Positions 1 to 5,999 of a stretch of 14,001 nt of DNA are shown here, piece by piece. The translations under genes and the position numbers were made by a program. The DNA lies in the NCBI GenBank assembly GCA_041488395.1, contig JBGPPE010000065.1, positions 1 through 14,001 of the forward strand, read 5' to 3'. Position 1 is the stretch's first letter. Every line of letters starts with the position of its first letter. Source of the stretch: 39-52-133 sp041488395. GTDB lineage: Bacteria; Pseudomonadota; Gammaproteobacteria; Burkholderiales; Gallionellaceae. The notes beneath the pieces were generated by a model. It did not search any database, was not told where the DNA came from, and saw only the letters and a program-made list of their open reading frames with translations.

Positions 1-1
1 T

Positions 2-448
2 CCCGCACTTATTATCGGTGTAGCCGCATTGCTGGCAGTTCCTTCCGCAACCTTCGCCGCAGACAATGCCGCGGTAAAGGCGATGGAGGAGTATTTCGAT
101 TTCTCCGAATACGGTGGCGCCACCATTCTGCCCGAGCAGATTCCGGCCGAAGACTGGAAAAAAATCCTGGTAATCGATACACGTGACGCGGAGCAATATC
201 AAAGCGACCACATCCCTGGTGCGATCAATATCGAATGGCGCCAGGTGCTGGGCCGCCGTGCCGAGCTGCCCAGTGACAAGATGGTGCTGCTGTATTGCAA
301 TGCGGGCACGCTTTCTGCACAGGCCGGTTTTGCGCTGCGCGTGGCGGGTATGGACAATGTGCGCATATTGCAGGGCGGGTTTAACGATTGGAAGGCCAAG
401 GGCGGATTCAAGGCCAATAAGCTTGCCAGCGAGAAATCTGCGAAGTAG
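2..448 (+). CDS. Exported rhodanese-domain protein, 5' end outside window
   Basis: The reading frame is open to the left edge, so the true start lies upstream. The first visible residues (ALIIGVAALLAV...ATFAAD) are the hydrophobic core and AxA-like cleavage region of a signal peptide, so the protein is probably periplasmic. The rest is a single rhodanese domain: a DTRD segment at the end of the second strand (nt about 175-190), then the active-site loop YCNAGTLS with the catalytic Cys encoded at 296-298, then GGFNDWKAKGG near the C terminus, typical of single-domain rhodaneses. Such proteins carry sulfane sulfur as a Cys persulfide. The DsrE-family and TauE/SafE genes downstream suggest a role in sulfur handling, which is inference. 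Its TAG stop lies inside the GTAG end of a REP palindrome. Confidence 0.9.
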   Translation, partial: PALIIGVAALLAVPSATFAADNAAVKAMEEYFDFSEYGGATILPEQIPAEDWKKILVIDTRDAEQYQSDHIPGAINIEWRQVLGRRAELPSDKMVLLYCNAGTLSAQAGFALRVAGMDNVRILQGGFNDWKAKGGFKANKLASEKSAK

Positions 449-511
449 GTCGGGTTTTAACCCGACGTTTTACTTCAATTCGCCACCCCGTCGGGTTAAA
501 ACCCGACCTAC
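445..511. repeat. REPIN: paired REP palindromes in inverted orientation
   Basis: Two 22-nt arms, 445-466 and 490-511, are perfect reverse complements separated by 23 nt. Each arm is itself palindromic (GTCGGGTT..AACCCGAC), and the outer ends are GTAG, the tetranucleotide typical of REP sequences mobilised by REP-associated tyrosine transposases (RAYT). No RAYT gene is in this window. The left GTAG supplies the TAG stop of the rhodanese gene (446-448). The right end lies 2 nt before the AGGAG ribosome binding site of the DsrE gene. In the transcript this would fold into strong hairpins that could set relative mRNA stability. There is no T-run, so it is not a standard intrinsic terminator. Confidence 0.88.
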
Positions 512-525
512 GCAGGAGATGCATC

Positions 526-876
526 ATGAAAACGCTGTTTATTCTCAATGATCCACCCTATGGTACGGAGCGCAGCTACAACGGTTTTCGCCTGGCGCGG
601 GCACTGTCCAAACATGAGGGCAATGAAATTCGCGTGTTCCTGCTGGGTGATGCCGCATTGTGCGGCAAGGCTGGCCAGAAAGTGCCGCAGGGCTATTACA
701 ACATCGAATTTTTCGCACAGAGCCTGCTCAGAAGCGCAGCTGAAATCGGGGCATGCGGTACCTGCCTGGAAGCGCGCGGAATCAAGGATGAAGAGCTGAT
801 CCCGGGCGTGCAGCACAGTACGCTTGAGCATCTGGCGGAATGGACGGAGTGGGCGGAGAAGGTGCTGGTCTTTTAG
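526..876 (+). CDS. DsrE-family protein
   Basis: 116 residues, ATG start with AGGAG at 514-518. The N-terminal strand MKTLFILNDPPYGTERSYNG and the helix RLARALS match the DsrE/DsrF/YchN-like alpha/beta fold, which forms small oligomers that carry sulfur on conserved cysteines. Cysteines lie at residue 46 (AALCGKAG) and in the motif GACGTCLEARG (Cys77 and Cys80); the latter is the usual position of the functional Cys in this family. There is no signal peptide, so it is cytoplasmic. It lies 77 nt after a periplasmic rhodanese gene and before a sulfite-exporter-like permease gene, which fits sulfur trafficking. It is a lone DsrE-like protein: no DsrF or DsrH partner is present, so a direct role in a reverse Dsr pathway is not supported here. 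Confidence 0.85.
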   Translation: MKTLFILNDPPYGTERSYNGFRLARALSKHEGNEIRVFLLGDAALCGKAGQKVPQGYYNIEFFAQSLLRSAAEIGACGTCLEARGIKDEELIPGVQHSTLEHLAEWTEWAEKVLVF

Positions 877-960
877 GAAAGCACTGATCGGGTGGCTGCA
901 CAGGCGGGTTGCTGCCTCGTGCGGTGGGTGCACTGTGTTAATCCTGGAAAAAAACACTTG

Positions 961-1090
961 TCCGCAGATTGCACAGATTTTCACAGATTAAACAACAGAT
1001 AATTCTGAATAGCCGGTTCACCTTTTAGGTGATGCAACAACCATCGCTGATAAGTGCATAAAATCTGCGTTAATCTGCGAAATCTGCGGA
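961..1090. repeat. Inverted-pair repeat with 10-bp periodicity (CGCAGATTA type), copy 1
   Basis: The left arm, 961-990, is three 10-bp units of TCCGCAGATT followed by degenerate NCRCAGATTW. The right arm, 1060-1090, is the reverse complement of the same pattern (AATCTGCGTT, AATCTGCGAA, ATCTGCGGA). The outer ends, TCCGCAG and CTGCGGA, pair exactly. About 70 nt separate the arms. A second copy at 10610-10730 has the same layout and a similar segment just inside the left arm (TTAA.ACAA.AG...TCTGAAT). This marks a dispersed intergenic repeat family. No coding capacity is seen. Confidence 0.75.
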
Positions 1091-1138
1091 TAGTATTGCC
1101 GTTTTTAGGTTAATTAAACCCATCAAATGTAGGCAGTG

Positions 1139-1170
1139 TTGTTGTCAATTTTTTTACCCATAAATCAATT
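1139..1170 (+). promoter_or_regulatory. Possible promoter of the TauE/SafE-type gene
   Basis: TTGTTG at 1139-1144 is followed after 16 nt by TAAATC at 1161-1166; alternatively TTGTCA at 1142-1147 pairs with TCAATT 17 nt later. Neither -10 is strong. The position, about 45-75 nt before the start codon and overlapping an AT-rich palindrome, is suitable. This is the most AT-rich stretch of the whole gap. Confidence 0.3.
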
Positions 1171-1191
1171 ATTCGTTTGAGTAATTGATTT
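1162..1191. promoter_or_regulatory. Operator-like perfect palindrome upstream of the TauE/SafE-type gene
   Basis: AAATCAATTA (1162-1171) and TAATTGATTT (1182-1191) are perfect 10-bp inverted repeats with a 10-nt spacer, ending 22 nt before the ATG at 1214. Arm centres are about two helical turns apart, as expected for a dimeric repressor. There is no downstream T-run and the stem has no GC, so it is not a terminator. ArsR-type sulfur-responsive repressors (BigR/SqrR group) bind AT-rich palindromes before comparable genes, but no regulator gene is present here, so the link is only a hypothesis. Confidence 0.45.
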
Positions 1192-1213
1192 GATAAGCAG
1201 GGGAGGATGCATC

Positions 1214-1999
1214 ATGTTGATTCTCGTGGTTCTGGCCGGTGCGATAACCGGTATCGTTCTGGGCCTGTTTGGCAGTGGCGGTTCCATTATTGCCATGCCC
1301 GCACTGTTGTATTTGCTTCACGTCGAGCCGAAGTCGGCAATCGCCATGAGCCTGGGTATCGTTGCAGTTACCGCCACCATTTCCGGCTGGGACAACTGGC
1401 GGCGCGGCAATGTGGACGTCAAGGTGGCGACCATGTTCGGTTTGTTCGGTGTGATCGGCACTTATGCAGGCGCGCGCCTGGGGGTATACACACCGGTGAC
1501 GATGCAGCTCACCATTTTTGCGCTGGTGATGTATGCGGCAGCCTGGAAGATGCTGCAGAAAAAGAGGCAGCCAGTGGCACAACTGGTCGTCGCCACAGGG
1601 CCGGATGTTTTGGTTACGGAATCAGAAATTATCCAGGCGCACATGGGACATATCGCTGCGCACGGTGTAGGGGTAGGTGTGCTGACCGGTTTGGTCGGGG
1701 TGGGCGGCGGCTTCCTGATTGTGCCAGCCCTGGTGCTGCTGTCCGGGATTCCGATGAGGATTGCCATCGGCACTTCACTGGTTATCGTTGCAGCCAAATC
1801 TTACGCGGGCTTTCTTGGCTATGTTGGAGCCGTACCGGTAGATTGGGCAATGATGGGCGCATTCACGCTGGTGACGGTGGCTGGAAGCTTTGCCGGTACG
1901 CGCATCGCGCATCGTTTTTCGCACGAAAGCCTGAAGAAAAGTTTTGCTATTTTCCTGGTCATTGTGGCGACCTACATCCTGCTGAAGAGCGTCATGTAG
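1214..1999 (+). CDS. TauE/SafE-family membrane permease (putative sulfite/organosulfur exporter)
   Basis: 261 residues from the ATG at 1214, which is chosen because GGGGAGGA (1200-1207) lies just upstream; an in-frame TTG at 1190 has no such site. The protein is almost entirely hydrophobic and shows the family's internal duplication: an N-terminal half with GIVLGLFGSGGSIIAMPALLY and a C-terminal half with GVLTGLVGVGGGFLIVPALVLL. About eight membrane helices are expected, with a polar loop around residues 115-145. Members export sulfite, sulfoacetate or related anions, or move sulfur compounds inward. The substrate cannot be read from sequence, but rhodanese and DsrE genes upstream favour a sulfur species. 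It appears to have its own promoter region in the 337-nt gap upstream. Confidence 0.88.
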   Translation: MLILVVLAGAITGIVLGLFGSGGSIIAMPALLYLLHVEPKSAIAMSLGIVAVTATISGWDNWRRGNVDVKVATMFGLFGVIGTYAGARLGVYTPVTMQLTIFALVMYAAAWKMLQKKRQPVAQLVVATGPDVLVTESEIIQAHMGHIAAHGVGVGVLTGLVGVGGGFLIVPALVLLSGIPMRIAIGTSLVIVAAKSYAGFLGYVGAVPVDWAMMGAFTLVTVAGSFAGTRIAHRFSHESLKKSFAIFLVIVATYILLKSVM

Positions 2000-2051
2000 G
2001 AGTTAGCTGCAGTCAGTGGTTTTTTTATCAATATTGAACAGGAATGATGTC

Positions 2052-2369
2052 ATGCCGGAAGCCGTCAAGGTAATTTCACAACATCCGCCCGGCGGGCGCT
2101 GCACGCTGTATGCACTGTATGCCGAGGAATTGGCAAGCAGCCTTGCTTTAACCAAACGTGTGATTCATTCCGAGTGCCGTGATGCACATGGTGACGGCTT
2201 CCCCAGCCTGGTATTGCAAGGAGTGGTTTTAAAACCATCGGACGGTGTGATACTGTCGCCGCAAGATATTTGCGCCGGCCTGGTGAATGCCGGAATTGAT
2301 TTGACTGTTGTGCCGGATATGGCCGCGCGGCTGGAAGCCATTCAGGAACGTTTCCTGGAAGGAATATAA
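2052..2369 (+). CDS. Conserved-looking small protein of unknown function
   Basis: 105 residues from the ATG at 2052, which has AGGA at 2040-2043 with good spacing; an in-frame GTG at 2016 lacks a ribosome binding site. I do not recognise the family with confidence. It is soluble, without a signal peptide or membrane segment, and has three cysteines (in GGRCTLYAL, HSECRDAHG and PQDICAGL). The pattern of an early strand and helix (CTLYALYAEELASSLAL), a strand with PSLVLQGVVLKPSDGVIL, and a C-terminal helix is loosely reminiscent of small thioredoxin-like proteins, but no CxxC motif is present. It lies 52 nt after the TauE/SafE-type gene and 70 nt before the MFS gene on the same strand, so it is probably co-transcribed with one or both. 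Confidence 0.7.
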   Translation: MPEAVKVISQHPPGGRCTLYALYAEELASSLALTKRVIHSECRDAHGDGFPSLVLQGVVLKPSDGVILSPQDICAGLVNAGIDLTVVPDMAARLEAIQERFLEGI

Positions 2370-2439
2370 TTTCAGGTTGTCCGCAGGCTGTCCTGCCATG
2401 CTTGTTCAATTCAAGCAGGCCTTGAGTTGAGGGGGAGAG

Positions 2440-3627
2440 ATGTTGATCGATGTAGAAAAACGCAACGTGCTGTTGCTCGCGGGCACACAGGCATTGTTCC
2501 AGACAGTTTCCGTAATGGTGATTACCATGGCCGGTGTGGTGGGCTGGAAACTCGCGCCGGACAAGACCCTGGCAACACTGCCCATTGCCATGATGATGGT
2601 GGCGGCTGCGCTGACCATGATACCGGCGTCGCTGCTCATGCAGCGCTATGGCCGCAAGGCCGGCTTCCTGCTGGGGGCAGCATTGGGTGTGCTGGCAGGT
2701 GTATTGGCTGCCAGCGCGATCTGGCTGGAGAATTTTGCCTTGTTCGTCGTAGCCAATATGCTGGTGGGCTGCTATCAGGCTTTCGCGCAGTATTACCGTT
2801 TTGCGGCGGCGGATGCGGCCAGTGACGAATTCAGGAGCCGTGCGATCTCATGGGTGATTGCGGGCGGTATTGTTGCCGCAGTGGCAGGGCCGAATCTGGT
2901 GAGCTTTACCCAAAACACCGGATCGGTTCCGTTCGCGCTGACCTATCTCAGCATGGTTGCGCTGGGCATCCTGGCGATCCTGTTAATGTCGCGGCTGGCC
3001 TTGCCACCCGTGAATGCAACCGAGATTCAGGGAACGCCACGTGCCTTGCCGGAGATCATGAAGCAACCCATATTCCTGACGGCGCTGGCAGGCTCATCGG
3101 TTGGTGCCGCCGTCATGCTGCTGGTGATGACGGCGACGCCGCTGGCCATGCAGATGTGCGGCCAAACCATAGGCTCGGCGGCGACCGTGATCCAGTGGCA
3201 CGTACTGGGCATGTTTGTTCCCTCATTCTTTACCGGCAACCTGATTCGGCGCTTTGGTGTGCTGCAAATCATGGGTACGGGCGTCTTTTTGCTGGCAGGC
3301 CATGTTGCCATCGCCTTGTCGGGCATTGAATTCCTGCATTTCCTGTCTGGCCTGATTCTGCTGGGGCTGGGCTGGAATTTTCTGTTTGTCGGCGGCACCA
3401 CCCTGCTGACCGAAGCTTACCGGCCCAGCGAGCGCGCCAAGGTGCAGGCTGCACATGATTTTCTGATGTATGTCGCAATCAGTATTGCCACATTTTCATC
3501 GGGCAGTTTGCTCAATGCGTTTGGTTGGCGGGCAGTCAACTTGGCGGTGTTGCCTTTTCTGGCCTTGGCCCTGCTGATGATCATTGCACTGGGGATACAT
3601 CGGAAACGCGCAGTAGCGCTTGCCTGA
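2440..3627 (+). CDS. Major facilitator superfamily permease
   Basis: 395 residues, the usual length for a 12-helix MFS transporter. Hydrophobic segments run throughout, and the motif-A-like loop LMQRYGRKAGFLLG (about residues 66-80) sits between helices 2 and 3. A longer polar stretch near residues 188-206 marks the central loop between the two six-helix halves. A purine-rich GGGGGAG at 2431-2437 precedes the ATG at very short spacing, so a TTG two codons in could also be used. The substrate is unknown; the sulfur-related genes upstream are the only contextual hint. The gene converges on the hydrolase gene at 3685, with 57 nt between the two stops and no obvious terminator there. Confidence 0.85.
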   Translation: MLIDVEKRNVLLLAGTQALFQTVSVMVITMAGVVGWKLAPDKTLATLPIAMMMVAAALTMIPASLLMQRYGRKAGFLLGAALGVLAGVLAASAIWLENFALFVVANMLVGCYQAFAQYYRFAAADAASDEFRSRAISWVIAGGIVAAVAGPNLVSFTQNTGSVPFALTYLSMVALGILAILLMSRLALPPVNATEIQGTPRALPEIMKQPIFLTALAGSSVGAAVMLLVMTATPLAMQMCGQTIGSAATVIQWHVLGMFVPSFFTGNLIRRFGVLQIMGTGVFLLAGHVAIALSGIEFLHFLSGLILLGLGWNFLFVGGTTLLTEAYRPSERAKVQAAHDFLMYVAISIATFSSGSLLNAFGWRAVNLAVLPFLALALLMIIALGIHRKRAVALA

Positions 3628-3684
3628 CCAGACTGCCGCGGGCGCTGAATGAGCAGTTGCGCCTGGAGGCGGAGGTGCGTGGAT

Positions 3685-4572
3685 TCAGATGTTGATCTCT
3701 TCGCCCTCACGTGCCAGACGGATGTCCAGCACGCTCTTGTCGTATGGGTGACGCGCCACAGCCTCGGCAAAAACCTTCTCCAGGTCATCGTCGCTGCGGG
3801 TAGGTTCGTGGTGGGTGCAATACAGAATTTTTGCTCCGGCGGCCCGGGCCAGCTCAATGCAGCTATCAAAGGTGCCATGCCCCCAGCCCTTTTTCGACGG
3901 ATACTCGCCTATGGTGTAGGAAGAGTCTGCAATCAGCACGTCCACGCCGCGAATGGCGTTTACGATGGTCCGCTCCTGTTCTTCAATCAAAGCCTGGTAT
4001 TCGTCGTGGCCATCATCTCCGGGCTCGTAGATGTTGTAGTGGGGCTCGTGGTCACCGGTGAAAAATACCGACTTGCCATTGCAATCGATGCGATATCCCA
4101 TGTTGATTACGGGATGGTTTAGCAGGGTGGGCGTGATCGTGGTGCGGCCAATCTTTACCGCTTCATGCGGCATCACGGTCAGATATTGAATGCGCGATTG
4201 CACCTCAGCCTCGCGCACCGGAAAGTAGCTGTATTGCATCTGGATGGACATGATGCGTTCAGGGCCCGCGCCGGAAATCGGGTCGAAGGCACCATACAGT
4301 TGAATGGTGTTGCCTGGAATGAAAATCGGGATGAAAAACGGCAAACCTTGTATGTGATCCCAATGGCTGTGGGTGTTGAAAATATGTGCGTTGATCGGCA
4401 ATTCCTTGAGCAGGGTTTGTGCCAGCGGAAAAATGCCGGTGCCACCGTCAAGGATGATCAGCTCATGGTCATCGGTGCGCACTTCTATGCAGGTGGTGTT
4501 GCCGCCGTAGCGCTGGGTTTTGGGCCCGGGCGATGGGATGGAGCCGCGTACCCCCCAGAACCTGATTTTCAT
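3685..4572 (-). CDS. Metallo-beta-lactamase-fold hydrolase (class II cyclic-nucleotide-phosphodiesterase-like)
   Basis: 295 residues beginning MKIRFWGVRGSIPSPGP, a hallmark of a defined MBL-fold branch. The metal-binding motif is THSHWDH (His68, His70, Asp72, His73). Further likely ligands are His153 (LNHPV), Asp174 (FTGDHEPH) and His254 (YCTHHEPT), so the dinuclear site looks complete. The fold covers many hydrolases; this branch is often annotated as phosphodiesterase- or RNase-Z-like, and the substrate is unknown. Its ATG overlaps the TGA of the HDOD gene by 4 nt (4569-4572), implying translational coupling and a shared pathway. No signal peptide is visible. Confidence 0.85.
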   Translation of the reverse strand: MKIRFWGVRGSIPSPGPKTQRYGGNTTCIEVRTDDHELIILDGGTGIFPLAQTLLKELPINAHIFNTHSHWDHIQGLPFFIPIFIPGNTIQLYGAFDPISGAGPERIMSIQMQYSYFPVREAEVQSRIQYLTVMPHEAVKIGRTTITPTLLNHPVINMGYRIDCNGKSVFFTGDHEPHYNIYEPGDDGHDEYQALIEEQERTIVNAIRGVDVLIADSSYTIGEYPSKKGWGHGTFDSCIELARAAGAKILYCTHHEPTRSDDDLEKVFAEAVARHPYDKSVLDIRLAREGEEINI

Positions 4573-5444
4573 TTGATGGCCTCCTTGCTGACATGGGCGA
4601 AGGAGCTGGCTTCCTCCATGATTTTTGACAGGTCGCCGAGCTGTACCATGACATCCTCCAGATTGCCGCCAAAATGTTCTGTAATACCGGGTGGCAACGC
4701 TTCCACGATGGGGTTGCCGGCGTCGCCAATGGCGCAGTGTTTGCTGATCTGGTCAGCTACAAACAGGCAGCTATGCATGGTGGAGTCATTGTGAGTGTCA
4801 TCATGCAGGTGGCGTATGGTGTCGCTGAGAGATTTCTGGAACTGCCATTTTTCCACCAGCATGGCGCCGGCGACGGTGTGATCAACTCCGATGATGTGCT
4901 GTTCTGCGAAATGCAGCGGAATGTTGTTGTCGCTGCTGTAGGTCATGGCGGTCTTGAATTCATCGGGCATGAACTGGGCGAAAACAACCTTGCCAAAGTC
5001 ATGCAACAGCCCTGCCAGATAACAATCGCCCGGATCGGTATCGTCATCGCCGAATTTCTGGCACAGCATGCGCGCCAGACTGGCTGTGCTGAGGGAGTGC
5101 ATGAGATATCTCTGCATGTCGAACCCGGCAGCGTTGTGCTGGGGAAGTACGCCCACCACTGCAAACGACAGCGCCATGTTCTTGATGGTGTTCATGCCCA
5201 GGTAAATCACCGACTGGTTGACCGAGGTAATTTGTTTGGGAAAGCTGTAATAGGCCGAGTTGAGTATGCGCAGCAATTTGAGCGTCATCACCGGATCTTT
5301 CTCGATCACGGCGACCAGCTCCTTGGGCGGGCAGTTCATGCTGCGCGAGAGCTCCAATATGCGCTGCACGCTCTTGGGGAAAGCGGGCATTTTATCCACG
5401 GCTTCGGATAATTTTTTGCTGAGCTCTGCAGAAAGTTCGGTCAT
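4569..5444 (-). CDS. HDOD-domain signalling protein
   Basis: 291 residues from the ATG at 5444. The frame stays open upstream to a TTG at 5516, but that codon lies in a hairpin without a ribosome binding site, so I prefer 5444; its own site is also weak. The HDOD core starts at KMPAFPKSVQRILEL and continues with LVAVIEKDPVMTLKLLRILNSAYY, both diagnostic. An HD pair is retained in LAGLLHDFGK (about residues 148-149), although HDOD domains are generally considered non-catalytic. Family members act as scaffolds in signalling, motility and stress responses. The coupled MBL-fold hydrolase gene downstream suggests a two-protein module. It is in line with queD, but the 79-nt gap makes a functional link to queuosine unlikely. 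Confidence 0.87.
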   Translation of the reverse strand: MTELSAELSKKLSEAVDKMPAFPKSVQRILELSRSMNCPPKELVAVIEKDPVMTLKLLRILNSAYYSFPKQITSVNQSVIYLGMNTIKNMALSFAVVGVLPQHNAAGFDMQRYLMHSLSTASLARMLCQKFGDDDTDPGDCYLAGLLHDFGKVVFAQFMPDEFKTAMTYSSDNNIPLHFAEQHIIGVDHTVAGAMLVEKWQFQKSLSDTIRHLHDDTHNDSTMHSCLFVADQISKHCAIGDAGNPIVEALPPGITEHFGGNLEDVMVQLGDLSKIMEEASSFAHVSKEAIK

Positions 5445-5493
5445 GAGAGTTGGGGTCCCGTCAATGCCGCTAATCTTGCCTGTAAATGGCAGC

Positions 5494-5517
5494 TTTGTCA
5501 GCTGGAATGCTGACAAA
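5494..5517 (-). promoter_or_regulatory. Perfect 9-bp hairpin between queD and the HDOD gene
   Basis: TTTGTCAGC (5494-5502) and GCTGACAAA (5509-5517) pair perfectly around a 6-nt loop, 6 nt after the queD stop. In the transcript of the - strand the T-run lies before the stem, not after it, so this is not an intrinsic terminator. It could be a processing or stability hairpin separating queD from the HDOD-MBL pair, and it covers the alternative TTG start of the HDOD gene. Confidence 0.4.
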
Positions 5518-5523
5518 AAATGA

Positions 5524-5970
5524 CTATTCTTTGCGCAGGCAATCCGCCCAGTTATTCGGGGTTTCGTAAATGCGCACGCGCTTCAGGTGCAGATGGTTGT
5601 TATAGGTGGCGTGATAGGCCTCGGCCAGCAGCCGGAAGGCGATGGCAGCGAGGTTCTCCGCCGTGGGCGGCACGTCCATGATGACGGTCTTGTGCCCGGG
5701 CAGGGTGTTGAGAAAATCCAGCACCACCTTGTCGCCGCGATACACCAGAAAGGCGTGATCCCAGGCATCCACCACCTGTTCCTTGGCGATGCGTTTTACA
5801 TCGGAGAAATCCATCACCATGCCCTGCTCGGACACGCCTTCCTGGGTGATGATGTCGCCCGAGAGGGTGACTTCCAGCGCGTAGCGGTGGCCGTGCAGGT
5901 GCTTGCACTGGCTGTTGTGATTGGGGATGCGGTGACCGGCATCGAATTCCAGGCGGCGTGTGATTTGCAT
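5524..5970 (-). CDS. queD: 6-carboxy-5,6,7,8-tetrahydropterin synthase
   Basis: 148 residues, full length for QueD/6-pyruvoyl-tetrahydropterin-synthase-like enzymes. It converts dihydroneopterin triphosphate to 6-carboxytetrahydropterin, the second step toward preQ0 and queuosine in tRNA. The signature is clear: His13 (FDAGHRI) and the block CKHLHGHRY, where Cys22 is the likely catalytic thiol and His26 and His28 complete the zinc triad in the usual Cx3HxH spacing. PTAENLA and the terminal ...YETPNNWADC also fit. It lies 29 nt after the transglutaminase gene on the same strand, probably read through from it. No queC, queE or queF gene is nearby, and no preQ1-riboswitch-like structure is seen in the short gap. 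The ribosome binding site is weak. Confidence 0.95.
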   Translation of the reverse strand: MQITRRLEFDAGHRIPNHNSQCKHLHGHRYALEVTLSGDIITQEGVSEQGMVMDFSDVKRIAKEQVVDAWDHAFLVYRGDKVVLDFLNTLPGHKTVIMDVPPTAENLAAIAFRLLAEAYHATYNNHLHLKRVRIYETPNNWADCLRKE

Positions 5971-5999
5971 AGCGGTTCAGATCTAAGAGTCAGACACAA

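Noticed and set aside
961..1090. CRISPR-like array from the regular short repeats
   Set aside because: The units are only about 10 bp, directly adjacent without unique spacers, and arranged as an inverted pair; no cas genes are present.
2016..2051. GTG start extending the small unknown protein by 12 residues
   Set aside because: There is no ribosome binding site before it, whereas AGGA precedes the ATG at 2052 at good spacing.
3628..3684. Bidirectional terminator between the convergent MFS and MBL genes
   Set aside because: Only a weak GGGCGC..GCGCCT pairing with a 13-nt loop is visible and no T-run on either side.
5494..5517. Intrinsic terminator after queD
   Set aside because: On the - strand the T-run precedes the stem, and on the + strand the stem is followed by A residues, so neither direction gives a stem followed by T.
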